This document shows positions 32,306 to 42,244 of a stretch of DNA of 64,000 bases, one piece after another. Every line of letters starts with the position of its first letter. Within the stretch, counting starts at the first letter, position 1. The notes beneath the pieces were generated by a model. The model saw only the letters and a list, made by a program, of their open reading frames with translations. It was not told the DNA's origin and did not search any database. The translations under genes and the position numbers were made by a program. Source of the DNA: Methylophilus sp. DW102 (GTDB lineage: Bacteria > Pseudomonadota > Gammaproteobacteria > Burkholderiales > Methylophilaceae); assembly GCF_037076555.1 (NCBI RefSeq), contig NZ_AP029023.1, forward strand, positions 1,054,001 through 1,118,000, written 5' to 3'.

Positions 32306-34975
32306 TTAGATCGTAGCCGGGTTGGCACGACTAATGTCGATATTGTATTTTTTAATGGCTTCGGCGGCCTTGCTGGCTGGCAGTTTGCCGTCGTCCGCCA
32401 GGGCTTTCAGTGCGGCCAGCGTCACATAGTAACGGTCAACTTCAAAGAAGCTGCGCAGGGCTTCACGGGAGTCAGAGCGGCCGTAGCCGTCTGTACCCAG
32501 GGTCACGAATCTGTTGGGTACAAATGGACGAATCTGGTCGGCAAAGCTGCGCATGTAATCCGTAGAGGCAATCACAGGGCCCTCTGCTTTTTGCAGCGAG
32601 GCTTCAACATAGCTCAGTTTAGGTTTGGCTTCTGGATGCAGCAGGTTGTGACGCTCGGCGTCAATACCGTCGCGACGCAGCTCGGTAAAGCTGGTCACAC
32701 TCCAAACATCCGCAGACACGCCCCAGTCTTGTTCCAGCAACTCGGCGGCAGCAATCACTTCACGCAGAATCACACCGGAACCCATCAATTGTACTTTCGG
32801 GCCTTTGGCTTTCGACTTGCTGAAGCTGTACATGCCTTTGAGGATGCCCTCGGTACTGCCTTCCGGCATAGCCGGATGGCTATAGTTTTCGTTCATCAGG
32901 GTGATGTAGTAATACACATCTTCCTGATTTTGTACCATGCGGCGCATGCCTTCCTGGATGATCACAGCCAGCTCGTAAGCAAAGGTAGGATCGTAGGAGA
33001 TACAGTTAGGAATGGTCGCGGACATCAAGTGGCTATGACCGTCTTCATGTTGCAAGCCTTCACCGTTGAGGGTGGTACGGCCAGCAGTCGCGCCCAGCAA
33101 GAAACCACGGGCACGGCTGTCGCCCGCGGCCCAGGCAAAGTCGCCAATACGCTGGAAGCCAAACATGGAGTAGTAGATGTAGAACGGAATCATCTGGGTG
33201 CCAGTGACGCTGTAAGACGTCGCCGCGGCCAGCCAGCTGGCAAAAGAGCCGGCTTCGTTAATGCCTTCTTCTAAAATCTGGCCGCTTTGTGATTCCTTGT
33301 AGAACATCACTTGGTCAGAATCTTGTGGCTCATACAACTGGCCGACAGAAGAGTAAATGCCTAATTGACGGAACATGCCTTCCATGCCAAACGTACGCGC
33401 TTCATCCGGCACGATAGGCACCACATATTTGCCGACTTGTTTGTCACGCACCAGCGTAGATAAGATACGCACAAAGGCCATAGTGGTGGAGATTTCACGG
33501 TCACCGGTGGCGCCCAGCATATTTTCAAACGCGGACAGTTCAGGCACGGTTAGCTCGTTACCTTTACGGCGGCGGCTAGGTACAAAGCCACCTAAAGCTG
33601 CGCGGCGCTCCATCATGTACTTGATTTCCGGGCTGTCTTCCGCCGGACGGTAGTAAGACAGGTTTTCTACCTGTTCATCGGTCAATGGCAGGTCAAAGCG
33701 GTCACGGAACGCCTTCAGTGAGGCAATGTCCATGCTCTTTTGCTGGTGGGTGGTATTCTGGCCTTCGCCGGCTTCGCCCATGCCATAACCTTTAACAGTT
33801 TTGGCGAGGATAACGGTGGGTTGACCTTTATGAGTCACTGCAGCCTGGTAAGCCGCAAATACTTTGTGCGGATCATGACCACCACGGTTCAGTCGCCAGA
33901 TGTCGGCATCTGACATCGCAGCCACCATTTCACGCAGTTCTGGATATTTGCCAAAGAAATGCTCGCGGGTATAGGCGCCGCCTTTTTGTTTAAAGTTCTG
34001 GTATTCACCGTCCACGCACTCTTCCATGCGTTTGCGCAGAAGGCCGTCTTTATCCATGGCCAGCAGCGGATCCCAGTAAGAACCCCAAATGACCTTGATC
34101 GCGTTCCAGCCCGCGCCGCGGAAGTTGGATTCCAATTCCTGAATAATCTTGCCGTTGCCGCGTACCGGGCCATCCAAGCGCTGCAAGTTACAGTTAATGA
34201 CAAAAATCAGGTTATCCAGACCTTCACGCGCCGCCAGCGAGATCGCGCCTTGTGATTCTGGCTCATCCATCTCGCCATCGCCACAGAATACCCAGACTTT
34301 GCGGTCTGAGGTATCGGCAATGCCACGGTTATGCAGGTACTTGAGGAAACGTGCCTGGTAAATCCCGGCCAATGGGCCTAAACCCATGGACACGGTAGGA
34401 AACTGCCAGAAGTCAGGCATCAGCCAGGGGTGCGGGTAGCTGGACAGGCCATTGCCACCGGTTTCCTGACGGAAGTTATCCATCTGCTCTTCAGTGATGC
34501 GGCCTTCAAGGAAGGCACGTGCGTACACACCTGGCGAGGAGTGGCCCTGGAAATACACACAGTCGCCGCCAAAGCTCTCGTTGGCTGCACGGAAAAAGTG
34601 GTTAAAGCCCACATCATATAAAGTGGCTGCCGACTGGAAGCTGGCGATGTGACCGCCAATGCCGGGCGATTTTTCATTGGCACGCAACACGGTCATGATC
34701 GCATTCCAGCGAATCAGGGCGCGGATACGGCGCTCCATCTCGGGATCGCCTTGCAGTTTAGCCTGCAAGTGGGTGGGGATGGTATTCACATAAGCGGTGG
34801 TCGCTTTGTAAGGCAAATGGCCGCCAGAACGGCGGGCCTGATCAATCATTGCTTCCAACAGAAAGTGGGCACGTTCTGGCCCTTCATTCTCAATGACTGC
34901 GCTGAGGGCTTCTAACCACTCCTGGGTTTCTTGTGCGTCTGTTTCATTGAGGTGTGCTTGCGAATGCGTTGCCAT
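32306..34975 (-). CDS. aceE: Pyruvate dehydrogenase E1 component, homodimeric type
   Basis: 889 aa, the size of the single-chain E1 of gamma/betaproteobacteria. The thiamine diphosphate motif GDGEMDEPES at about 230 ends with NLIFVINCNLQRLDGPVRG. The transketolase-like pyrimidine and C-terminal domains are complete. E1 decarboxylates pyruvate and acetylates the E2 lipoyl group. In methylotrophs with the RuMP cycle it links assimilated C3 to acetyl-CoA. aceE leads the aceE-aceF operon; the E3 gene lies at 19475. Confidence 0.98.
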   Translation of the reverse strand: MATHSQAHLNETDAQETQEWLEALSAVIENEGPERAHFLLEAMIDQARRSGGHLPYKATTAYVNTIPTHLQAKLQGDPEMERRIRALIRWNAIMTVLRANEKSPGIGGHIASFQSAATLYDVGFNHFFRAANESFGGDCVYFQGHSSPGVYARAFLEGRITEEQMDNFRQETGGNGLSSYPHPWLMPDFWQFPTVSMGLGPLAGIYQARFLKYLHNRGIADTSDRKVWVFCGDGEMDEPESQGAISLAAREGLDNLIFVINCNLQRLDGPVRGNGKIIQELESNFRGAGWNAIKVIWGSYWDPLLAMDKDGLLRKRMEECVDGEYQNFKQKGGAYTREHFFGKYPELREMVAAMSDADIWRLNRGGHDPHKVFAAYQAAVTHKGQPTVILAKTVKGYGMGEAGEGQNTTHQQKSMDIASLKAFRDRFDLPLTDEQVENLSYYRPAEDSPEIKYMMERRAALGGFVPSRRRKGNELTVPELSAFENMLGATGDREISTTMAFVRILSTLVRDKQVGKYVVPIVPDEARTFGMEGMFRQLGIYSSVGQLYEPQDSDQVMFYKESQSGQILEEGINEAGSFASWLAAATSYSVTGTQMIPFYIYYSMFGFQRIGDFAWAAGDSRARGFLLGATAGRTTLNGEGLQHEDGHSHLMSATIPNCISYDPTFAYELAVIIQEGMRRMVQNQEDVYYYITLMNENYSHPAMPEGSTEGILKGMYSFSKSKAKGPKVQLMGSGVILREVIAAAELLEQDWGVSADVWSVTSFTELRRDGIDAERHNLLHPEAKPKLSYVEASLQKAEGPVIASTDYMRSFADQIRPFVPNRFVTLGTDGYGRSDSREALRSFFEVDRYYVTLAALKALADDGKLPASKAAEAIKKYNIDISRANPATI

Positions 34976-35191
34976 GCGTGAGGATTCTCCGAGTTTTAAG
35001 TCGCTATGCGTATAATCTAGCTTCGAGCAATGCCTAGAGCTGAGAAAGTGTTGATTACCAAGAAGGGATTCCGAAATTGGACACTACTTTTATGGTATCA
35101 CGTTGCTGCACTCAAGTGATGAGTCTCAGCAAGCTATCAATTAGCTGTAAGTGTCTCTTTTTTGACGCTTTTGGTCAAGTTTTGCATCAGC

Positions 35192-35207
35192 TAGACACGC
35201 TTGTCTA
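35192..35207. repeat. 16-base palindrome between aceE and the aminopeptidase gene
   Basis: TAGACA-CGCT-TGTCTA, a perfect 6-bp inverted repeat with a 4-base spacer, in the 285-base divergent region 34976-35260. It is 54 bases before the aminopeptidase ATG. It may be an operator; no regulator is identified. The rest of that region shows a TATAAT at 35011 without a good -35 partner. Confidence 0.6.
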
Positions 35208-35260
35208 CTGGCTTTTGCTACGTTTATTTAATATTTTATATAAGAGTGTTTTCTGACTGT

Positions 35261-36727
35261 ATGCGCATCGAGTGGTCCCAAAATTCTGAAGTCAATTCAA
35301 CCGTGTTGTCCGCATTTGCGCAGCATATTTTGCTGGTATTTGAAGAAAAATACTTTTCCACCCTGCCATTTGGCGAAGCATTAGCCGCAAAACTGGCGCG
35401 GGCTGGCCTCACTGCCGCTGATTTGGCACAAAAGCCGGTCACGCTTGAATGGCCAGATGGCCGCCTGGTGAGTCTGGTACAGGTCGAGGCCAGTAGTCCT
35501 CGTTTTGCGTTGAATAGCCTGTTACGCAGTGCGGTAAAGCCGTTGCTGGAGGAGCATCCTGCGCGCATCGCTATTGGTGTATATGCAAAAAATCAGGCCA
35601 CCGTGCTGGCCCGGCAGGCGGCGTATGTCACGCTGGTGAATGCGCAAGCTTTGCCGGTACTCAAGAAAAAGCACAAGGGTCAGTCCTTACGAGAAATCGG
35701 TCTGTTTGGTGTCGATGCCCTGGACTGGACGGAAGAAGTCACCGCCTTGGTCGCTGGCAATACCGTGTGCCGCGCCTTGACCATGACGCCGCCCAATATG
35801 TTGACGCCATCGCTGTATCAACAGTGCTTGCAATCGATGGCCAGCGAAAAAGGGTGGCAATATGAGGCGTTTGATATTGATAGGCTAAGGGCGTTGGGCG
35901 CAGGTGCTTTTGTGGCCGTCGCGCAAGGCTCGGAGCCGCAGGATGCCGCGATTGTGAGGTTGAGCTATCGCCATCCGCAGGCGAAAAAAACGCTGGCGCT
36001 GGTGGGCAAGGGCATTTGCTTTGATACCGGCGGCCATAATTTGAAATCGGCCAAATATATGCAAGGCATGCATCAGGACATGAACGGCAGCGCGGTGGCG
36101 GTTGGCGTGTTGCAGGCAATTAGCGCACAACAGTTGGCTGTGAATGTGGACTGCTGGCTGGCCCTGGCGCAAAACCATATTGGCCCCAACGCTTACAAGC
36201 AAAATGATGTGGTCACGGCGCTCAATGGCATGACCATCGAAATCGTGCATACCGATGCCGAAGGCCGTATGGTGCTGGCTGACACCCTGACCCTGGCCAG
36301 CCGCAGCAAACCGGATGTCATGCTTGATTACGCCACACTCACCGGCAGCATGCAAACCGCGCTGGGGTCGCGCATGAGCGGCATTATTGCCAACCAGCCC
36401 AGCCTGGCGCAGCAGATGGTCGAGGCCGGTACTGAGAGTGGCGAGCGAGTGGTGGCGTTTCCATATGCAGAAGATTACGACAGCGAGTTGGACAGCGAGA
36501 TTGCCGACATCAAGCAGTGCACCATGGACAGTGATGCGGACCATATGCTTGCTGCAAGGTTTTTAGGCAAGTTTATCGAGCATGAGGTCGATTGGTGCCA
36601 CATAGACTTATCGTCTTATACACACAAGGACGGTTTGGGTGCGGTCGCCAGTGAGGTGAATGGCTTTGGTGTGGCCCTCACCTTGCAATGGCTTAAGCAG
36701 TTTCTCGCCAGCAAAGCTAAACGTTAA
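35261..36727 (+). CDS. M17 leucyl aminopeptidase family protein
   Basis: 488 aa from the ATG at 35261 (MRIEWSQNSEV). Cytosolic M17 enzymes are two-metal hexameric aminopeptidases. The C-terminal catalytic domain shows GKGICFDTGG (metal Lys and Asp), QDMNGSA (metal Asp) and HTDAEGRM (metal Asp and Glu, catalytic Arg). The usual forms are GKGITFDSGG, DMxGAA and NTDAEGRL, so it belongs to a divergent branch closer to PepB-like or 'leucyl aminopeptidase family' proteins than to PepA. All ligands are present. It is convergent with the flavoprotein gene across 14 bases. Confidence 0.9.
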   Translation: MRIEWSQNSEVNSTVLSAFAQHILLVFEEKYFSTLPFGEALAAKLARAGLTAADLAQKPVTLEWPDGRLVSLVQVEASSPRFALNSLLRSAVKPLLEEHPARIAIGVYAKNQATVLARQAAYVTLVNAQALPVLKKKHKGQSLREIGLFGVDALDWTEEVTALVAGNTVCRALTMTPPNMLTPSLYQQCLQSMASEKGWQYEAFDIDRLRALGAGAFVAVAQGSEPQDAAIVRLSYRHPQAKKTLALVGKGICFDTGGHNLKSAKYMQGMHQDMNGSAVAVGVLQAISAQQLAVNVDCWLALAQNHIGPNAYKQNDVVTALNGMTIEIVHTDAEGRMVLADTLTLASRSKPDVMLDYATLTGSMQTALGSRMSGIIANQPSLAQQMVEAGTESGERVVAFPYAEDYDSELDSEIADIKQCTMDSDADHMLAARFLGKFIEHEVDWCHIDLSSYTHKDGLGAVASEVNGFGVALTLQWLKQFLASKAKR

Positions 36728-36741
36728 TTTGGGGGTGCGTG

Positions 36742-37968
36742 CTAGCCACACGCCCCGCATCTGGCCAGCCATTCGCGTCCTTTGAGCATCAGGTGCCAAT
36801 AGACCTTTGGTAAAAGGTATTTCTTGAGCCACCAGGCAGAACGGCGGGCTTTGGTTGAATCCCAAGGGAAGGTAGGGACAATTTTGCCACCATAGCCAAA
36901 TTCCGCCAGGATGATTTTGCCTTTTTCAACCGTCAGCGGGCAGGAACCATAACCGTCATAACGCGAGGGCAGTGCCAGGCCCGCCCGCGCCGCCAACAGG
37001 TTTTTTGCGGCAATGACCACTTGTTTGCGAGCTGCCGCTGCGGTTTTGGCATTGGGGGTGTTGGTGCAGTCACCTACGCCGAAAATATCTGGATAGCGCA
37101 CATGTTGCAAACTGTGCTGATCGACTTCCACCCAGCCATCCGCATTCGCTAACGGGCTTTGCTTGATGAAGTCGGGCGCCGTTTGTGGCGGCACCACATG
37201 CAGCATGTCAAACGTTTCGCTGATGCGCTGCACGTTGCCGTCGGCATCCTTGATATTAAACCAGGCGGTTTTGTTGGGGCCGTCCACTTCTACCAGCGTG
37301 CTATTCAAATGCAAATCCACCTGATAGCGACGGATATACTGCATCAGCGGCTCCACATACTCTTTCACGCCAAACAAAGCGGGTGCGGCACTGTAAAACG
37401 AGGCCTTGATCTGGCCTAGCCGACCCTGCGCCAACCATTCTGCACAAGAAAGATAGAGCGCTTTTTGCGGTGCGCCTGCACATTTGATTGGCATGGGGGG
37501 CTGGGTGAACAGGGCTTTGCCCGACTGTAATTGCTGCACCAGTTGCCAGGTGTAAGGCGCCAGGTCAAAGCGGTAGTTTGATGTCACACCATGTTTGCCC
37601 AGCGTTTCTGGCAAACCTTTAATGCCCTCCCAATGCAGTTTAAGGCCTGCGGCAACCACCAGTTGTTGATATTGAATCTTGCCCAGGCGGTCAGTGACAA
37701 CGTGTTTTTCTTCAGGCATAAAGCCGGTCGCTGCCGCGTGTAGCCAGGTGACACCATGCGGGATGCATTCAGCCATGGGGCGTACCGTATTCGCTGCGTC
37801 AAACTCGCCCGTGCCGACTAAGGTCCAGGCAGGCTGGTAATAATGCTGCGTAGCCGGCTCAATAATGGCAATCGCAAGTGTGTTATCGCGCTTTTTCAGA
37901 CTGGCAGCCATAGCGCAACCCGCCGCGCCACCACCGACAATCACAATATCAAAGTTATTTTTTTGCAT
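36742..37968 (-). CDS. sqr: Sulfide:quinone oxidoreductase-like flavoprotein
   Basis: 408 aa. The FAD-binding GGGAAGCAMA is at 12-21. The mid-protein PIKCAGAPQKALYL holds a Cys, and FGVGDCTNTPNAKTAAAARKQ is the second FAD motif typical of SQR. A late GSCPLTVEKGKIILAEF and C-terminal WLARCGACG add further Cys. SQR oxidises sulfide to sulfane sulfur at the membrane and passes electrons to quinone. The fit is to the SQR types found with BigR-type regulators. It is the last gene of the regulator-DUF442-SQR cluster, which argues for sulfide detoxification rather than for a type II NADH dehydrogenase. Confidence 0.88.
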   Translation of the reverse strand: MQKNNFDIVIVGGGAAGCAMAASLKKRDNTLAIAIIEPATQHYYQPAWTLVGTGEFDAANTVRPMAECIPHGVTWLHAAATGFMPEEKHVVTDRLGKIQYQQLVVAAGLKLHWEGIKGLPETLGKHGVTSNYRFDLAPYTWQLVQQLQSGKALFTQPPMPIKCAGAPQKALYLSCAEWLAQGRLGQIKASFYSAAPALFGVKEYVEPLMQYIRRYQVDLHLNSTLVEVDGPNKTAWFNIKDADGNVQRISETFDMLHVVPPQTAPDFIKQSPLANADGWVEVDQHSLQHVRYPDIFGVGDCTNTPNAKTAAAARKQVVIAAKNLLAARAGLALPSRYDGYGSCPLTVEKGKIILAEFGYGGKIVPTFPWDSTKARRSAWWLKKYLLPKVYWHLMLKGREWLARCGACG

Positions 37969-37997
37969 GGTGTGAAACCGTCTTCTCTTATTGATTT

Positions 37998-38429
37998 TTA
38001 TTCTTTGAACCAGCCTTTAACTTTATCCAGTAAACCCTCTTTGGTCTCCGCTGATCCACCGCAACAAGCAGGTTTGCTTTGGGCAACCACAGCGGGCGAC
38101 TGTAAGGCCAGTTGGTAGACTTGATTGGCCCGGTTGCCAGTACGGCAAAAGCCGACGACGGGTCCCGGGTGGCTGATCAGCAAGGTTTGCAGTTGAGCCA
38201 CATGCTCGGTTGAGATCTGGTTGGGGACTACCGGGATGTACGCATAGGCTATGCCTAGCGCCGCTGCTTGCGAGGCCAAGGCCTCGCTGACAGGCTGCGA
38301 TTCACCGCCCTCGCCATCAGGCCTGAAGTTGACCACCAAGGTCGTGCCTTGCGCAGCCAGCGCATCTAAGTCAGTAGGCGTGAGTTGGTCGCTGATACTG
38401 TAATGTTGGTCGATTTGTTTGAGATTCAT
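37998..38429 (-). CDS. DUF442 (Blh/TIGR01244) rhodanese- or phosphatase-like protein
   Basis: 143 aa from the ATG at 38429, which has GAGGA seven bases upstream. The fold is that of dual-specificity phosphatases/rhodaneses: NLKQIDQHYSISDQLTPTDLDAL, VVNFRPDGE, and the active loop FCRTGNRA with the catalytic Cys and Arg. Within the BigR operon such a domain (fused to a persulfide dioxygenase in Blh) is thought to transfer sulfane sulfur; here it is free-standing. The tail PACCGGSAETKEG has an extra CC pair. It lies between the ArsR regulator and the SQR gene. Confidence 0.87.
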   Translation of the reverse strand: MNLKQIDQHYSISDQLTPTDLDALAAQGTTLVVNFRPDGEGGESQPVSEALASQAAALGIAYAYIPVVPNQISTEHVAQLQTLLISHPGPVVGFCRTGNRANQVYQLALQSPAVVAQSKPACCGGSAETKEGLLDKVKGWFKE

Positions 38430-38467
38430 CGTGACGTCCTCGGCAATGATGCATGGTCCCCGCCGGA

Positions 38468-38785
38468 TTATTTGCAAAACTCGTGGTGTAACACTTGGAT
38501 CACCGCAAGCGCGGCGGGGCTGCCTATGCGGTAAAACACGTTTTTACCTTCGCGGCGGGTGGTCACCAGCTGCGCTTCGCGCAACACGGTTAACTGTTGT
38601 GACAAGCTGGGCTGCCTGAGATTCAGGCAGGCTTCTAATTCACTGACGGATTTTTCGCCTTGTGACAGTTGGCACAACAGCATCAAACGGTCTGTATTGG
38701 CCATGGCCTTCATTAACTGACTGGCTTGATCGGCCGAGGCCCTTAGCTGATCAAACAGATCCACCGCAATTTCTGAAGTTTGCAT
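38468..38785 (-). CDS. bigR: ArsR-family repressor, BigR/SqrR type (sulfide/persulfide sensor)
   Basis: 105 aa winged-helix repressor: VSELEACLNLRQPSLSQQLTVLREAQLV is the DNA-binding part and RREGKNVFYRI the wing. C38 (LMLLCQL) and C104 (HEFCK) match the two cysteines that form a tetrasulfide or disulfide in BigR and SqrR and release DNA when sulfide is high. C53 is additional. Metal-sensing ArsR motifs (CVC) are absent. It leads the DUF442-SQR operon with a GGGGT site upstream and probably represses it. The AT-rich stretch 38795-38822 upstream could hold its operator. Confidence 0.88.
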   Translation of the reverse strand: MQTSEIAVDLFDQLRASADQASQLMKAMANTDRLMLLCQLSQGEKSVSELEACLNLRQPSLSQQLTVLREAQLVTTRREGKNVFYRIGSPAALAVIQVLHHEFCK

Positions 38786-39147
38786 ATTACCCCTTGCATA
38801 ATCATTTATATTTTTATTTTCTTTGTACGTTGAAATTCAATCATAAACCTGTTGTCACAGATTGTGTACGCTTTAACACTTATCTGGGCATGACTTTTTG
38901 TGTGTTGCGGATGATGGACTGACGGGGTGCGTTATCAACTTAATCCAATTTGCATATTTTTTGGGTAAGCTTGCGGTCAATCATATGACGATGACCCTCG
39001 ACCTCTACCAAGTTGCCATCGCACGTTCACATGCCAAATCCATCTGAAACAGGGATGCAAATCAAACTGTGATAAAGTGCAGTACATAAAAAAGTGGCTG
39101 TCATGCAGGTATGACAAGCAAAAAAATGAACGAATGGGGATATTGGG
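38786..39147. other. Divergent regulatory region between bigR and the Crp/Fnr gene
   Basis: 362 bases without a convincing ORF. It must hold the promoters of both divergent regulators. An AT-rich tract (38795-38822) abuts bigR. A clean TGTCAT-N6-ATGACA palindrome (39099-39116) abuts the Crp/Fnr gene. A TGTGATAAAG motif at 39068 is half of a Crp-like site. The middle (38860-39040) shows nothing I can name. Confidence 0.6.
39099..39116. promoter_or_regulatory. Palindromic operator candidate, probably for the Crp/Fnr regulator
   Basis: TGTCAT-GCAGGT-ATGACA, a perfect 6-6-6 palindrome ending 31 bases before the Crp/Fnr ATG. Crp/Fnr proteins bind dyads with this geometry (compare TGTGA-N6-TCACA). 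An autoregulatory site is inferred. Confidence 0.6.
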
Positions 39148-39813
39148 ATGATGCAATCATTAGGATGGATCAGTCTGTTTCCAGAACTGGAAGCATTGGA
39201 AGACTCTGCAAAAAAACTGGTTTCGCAGTATGCGCGCATTGTAGAGGCGCCGGTTGGTGCGATTGGCTATCGCGAAGGTGACCATTGCGGCGGCTATGTG
39301 CTGCGTTTAAAAGGGCGCTCGCGCGTTTATAAAATGTCAGCCAGCGGGCGTGAAATCGTGCTTTATCGCGTGGGTGCCGGTGAAACCTGTGTGATCACGA
39401 CAACTTGCCTGTTAGGCAACAGCCAATATCCGGCCTCTACCGTGGTTGAAGATGACATTCAGGATGTGATTATCCCGGAAGCCATTTTTCATAAACTCAT
39501 GATTGATTCGCCGGTGTTCAGGCAGTACGTCATGCAGAACTACGGCGCACTGATCAGCGACCTCATTGTGTTGCTGGATGAAGTCGCTTTTCAGACGCTG
39601 GATGCACGCCTGGCCAAGTGGCTGTTGGACATGGGCAATAACACCATACAGCGCACCCATCAGCAGATCGCTGACGAATTGGGCACCGCGCGTGAAGTCA
39701 TCAGCCGCCAGCTTAAGCGCCTGGAGCAAAAAGGCTGGTTGACCATGGGACGCGGCGTGATTGAAATCCAGCAACGCGGCGAGTTGCTCAAGCTGGCCAA
39801 TAGCAATCAATAA
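39148..39813 (+). CDS. Crp/Fnr-family transcriptional regulator
   Basis: 221 aa. A cyclic-nucleotide-type beta-roll effector domain (about 20-115; LKGRSRVYKMSASGREIVLYRVGAGETC) is followed by a dimerisation helix (DEVAFQTLDARLAKWLL) and the HTH QQIADELGTAREVISRQLKRL at about 167-187. No Fnr-type four-Cys N-terminal cluster is present; C47, C81 and C87 are scattered. The effector is not evident. The TSR-type recognition helix (TAREVISRQ) resembles a common betaproteobacterial subgroup of unknown ligand. ATG at 39148 or 39151. The glycine-zipper gene follows after 129 bases and may be a target. Confidence 0.92.
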   Translation: MMQSLGWISLFPELEALEDSAKKLVSQYARIVEAPVGAIGYREGDHCGGYVLRLKGRSRVYKMSASGREIVLYRVGAGETCVITTTCLLGNSQYPASTVVEDDIQDVIIPEAIFHKLMIDSPVFRQYVMQNYGALISDLIVLLDEVAFQTLDARLAKWLLDMGNNTIQRTHQQIADELGTAREVISRQLKRLEQKGWLTMGRGVIEIQQRGELLKLANSNQ

Positions 39814-39942
39814 CCTGCTTGTATCCACGCTGATACAAAATTTCGCTCACGGCGTCCTGTCTGTGCGTCATCGCACTGAACAGCCTGCACGTTATCAATC
39901 TCAACTGCCACATGCAGTGTGAATGTTGAGAGGAGAAACAAC

Positions 39943-40545
39943 GTGCGTAAAACTATCGCAATCAGTGCTTGGATGTTGCTGGCCAGCCAGGCTGCATTTG
40001 CCGATGCCGAGTATATAGACCGGGCGCGGGTGCTGTCGGTGGCACCCCAAGTGCAACAAGTCAATCAACCACGTCAGGAGTGCCGCACTGAATACATTAA
40101 TGAAAGTGTTTATCAGGCGCCGGCGCGATCTAACACCGGCGCCATTATTGGTGGCGTGGCAGGTGGTTTGCTGGGCAGCACCATAGGCCGGGGTGGTGGC
40201 CGTGTGGCAGCGGCTGCTGTTGGTGCCGGGGTAGGCGCCATTGTCGGTGACCGCGTGGACAACCAGAATCCCTATGGCAATGAACGTGTTGTCACCCGCC
40301 CCGTGCAGCAATGTGTGATGGTGGACCAGTGGCAAACCGTGACCACGGGCTATCAGGTGAATTATGAATATCAGGGCCGCCAATACGCTACCATGATGGA
40401 CCGCGATCCCGGCCCAACGCTGGAAGTGGCTGTGATGGTGAGGCCAAATGTCGCACAGGTACAGCCGATGCCAGCACCAGTCTACCGTCCAGCCGCCATG
40501 AGAGGACATGGTCCGCGCCACCATCCATATCCACAATATTGGTAA
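39943..40545 (+). CDS. Glycine-zipper 2TM outer-membrane-associated protein
   Basis: 200 aa from the GTG at 39943, with GAGAGGAGA eight bases upstream; the longer frame to 39919 places that site inside. Signal peptide to about residue 20 (ASQAAFA). A glycine-zipper domain follows (NTGAIIGGVAGGLLGS ... GAGVGAIVGD, about 66-105), the 17-kDa-antigen/SlyB type. The C-terminal part has YNVTTGYQVNYEYQGRQYAT-like strands ('VTTGYQVNYEYQGRQ') and a His/Pro tail. Such proteins sit in the outer membrane or periplasm and often respond to envelope stress. The specific role is unknown. Confidence 0.85.
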   Translation: MRKTIAISAWMLLASQAAFADAEYIDRARVLSVAPQVQQVNQPRQECRTEYINESVYQAPARSNTGAIIGGVAGGLLGSTIGRGGGRVAAAAVGAGVGAIVGDRVDNQNPYGNERVVTRPVQQCVMVDQWQTVTTGYQVNYEYQGRQYATMMDRDPGPTLEVAVMVRPNVAQVQPMPAPVYRPAAMRGHGPRHHPYPQYW

Positions 40546-40591
40546 TTTTTTGATTTAGACCGATCACGCGTTGCCAGAGATGGCAGCGCGT

Positions 40592-41137
40592 TTATGCTTT
40601 GAGCAAGACGATTACGGCCCCGCTGCCGCCATCATTGGCCCGAGCCTGGGCATAGGCAATCACTTCGTCTTTTTGCATGAGCCAGTTGCGTAATTTGTGT
40701 TTAAGCACAGGCTCTTTATTGCGCGAGCCCAGGCCTTTGCCATGCACGATGCGCACACAACGCAGCCCACGTTTTTTACAGCCGGCAATAAATTCGGAGA
40801 CGGTGACCCTGGCCTCATCACTGATCAGGCCATGCAAGTCGATATGCGCTTGCACCACCCAATGACCACGGCGCAGTTTGCTTAACACCATCGGCGATTG
40901 GCCTTCGCGCAAATACAGTAATTCTTCTCCGCTTTCGAGTTCGTAGGCAGGGATGTAGTGGTCACTGAGCGAATCGATCAGTGCCTGTTTTTCATCGCGG
41001 ATCAGTTGGCGCGGAATCGGTTTGGGTTTTTTTGGTGCATGGGAAACGCGGTTGGTTTTGACCGGACGTGCGCCTTTGACTGCTTCGTAAAACAGTGACA
41101 CATCATTTTCATCGTTGTCCGGGTGTTCTTGTGACAT
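40592..41137 (-). CDS. Smr-domain protein (SmrA/SmrB-like nuclease)
   Basis: 181 aa. A charged N-terminal half (with KPKPIPRQLIRD) precedes a C-terminal Smr domain (about 95-180) carrying IDLHGL and VRIVHGKGLGS, the two signature loops. Smr domains are nicking or RNA endonucleases; E. coli SmrB cuts mRNA between collided ribosomes. Whether this one acts on RNA or DNA cannot be told. It stands downstream of trxB on the same strand, separated by a terminator. Confidence 0.9.
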   Translation of the reverse strand: MSQEHPDNDENDVSLFYEAVKGARPVKTNRVSHAPKKPKPIPRQLIRDEKQALIDSLSDHYIPAYELESGEELLYLREGQSPMVLSKLRRGHWVVQAHIDLHGLISDEARVTVSEFIAGCKKRGLRCVRIVHGKGLGSRNKEPVLKHKLRNWLMQKDEVIAYAQARANDGGSGAVIVLLKA

Positions 41138-41152
41138 AACCCGATTTTAAAA

Positions 41153-41177
41153 TAAAAAAGCGCACCGGGGTGCGCTT
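41153..41177 (-). terminator. Terminator after trxB
   Basis: Stem AGCGCAC / GTGCGCT (41159-41165 and 41170-41176). On the minus strand it is followed by a T-run (complement of the A-run at 41154-41159). It lies about 20 bases past the trxB stop. Confidence 0.88.
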
Positions 41178-41197
41178 CTTCACGATTGCTGCTGGAT

Positions 41198-42181
<984 letters not shown>

Positions 42182-42244
42182 TCAGATGGGGATGACCATG
42201 GGTTTTTAAATGGTCATCTTCCAGTCAAGTGATCAATATATAAA

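Noticed and set aside
32282..33274. 330-codon open frame on the plus strand
   Set aside because: Antisense to aceE, with no family likeness; a shadow of a long G+C-biased gene.
35192..35207. Palindrome as a PdhR site for aceE
   Set aside because: The sequence does not match the PdhR consensus and lies nearer to the aminopeptidase gene; kept only as an unnamed repeat.
36728..36741. G/C-rich inverted repeat near the convergent aminopeptidase and SQR stops as a terminator
   Set aside because: The arms pair imperfectly and no T-run follows on either strand.
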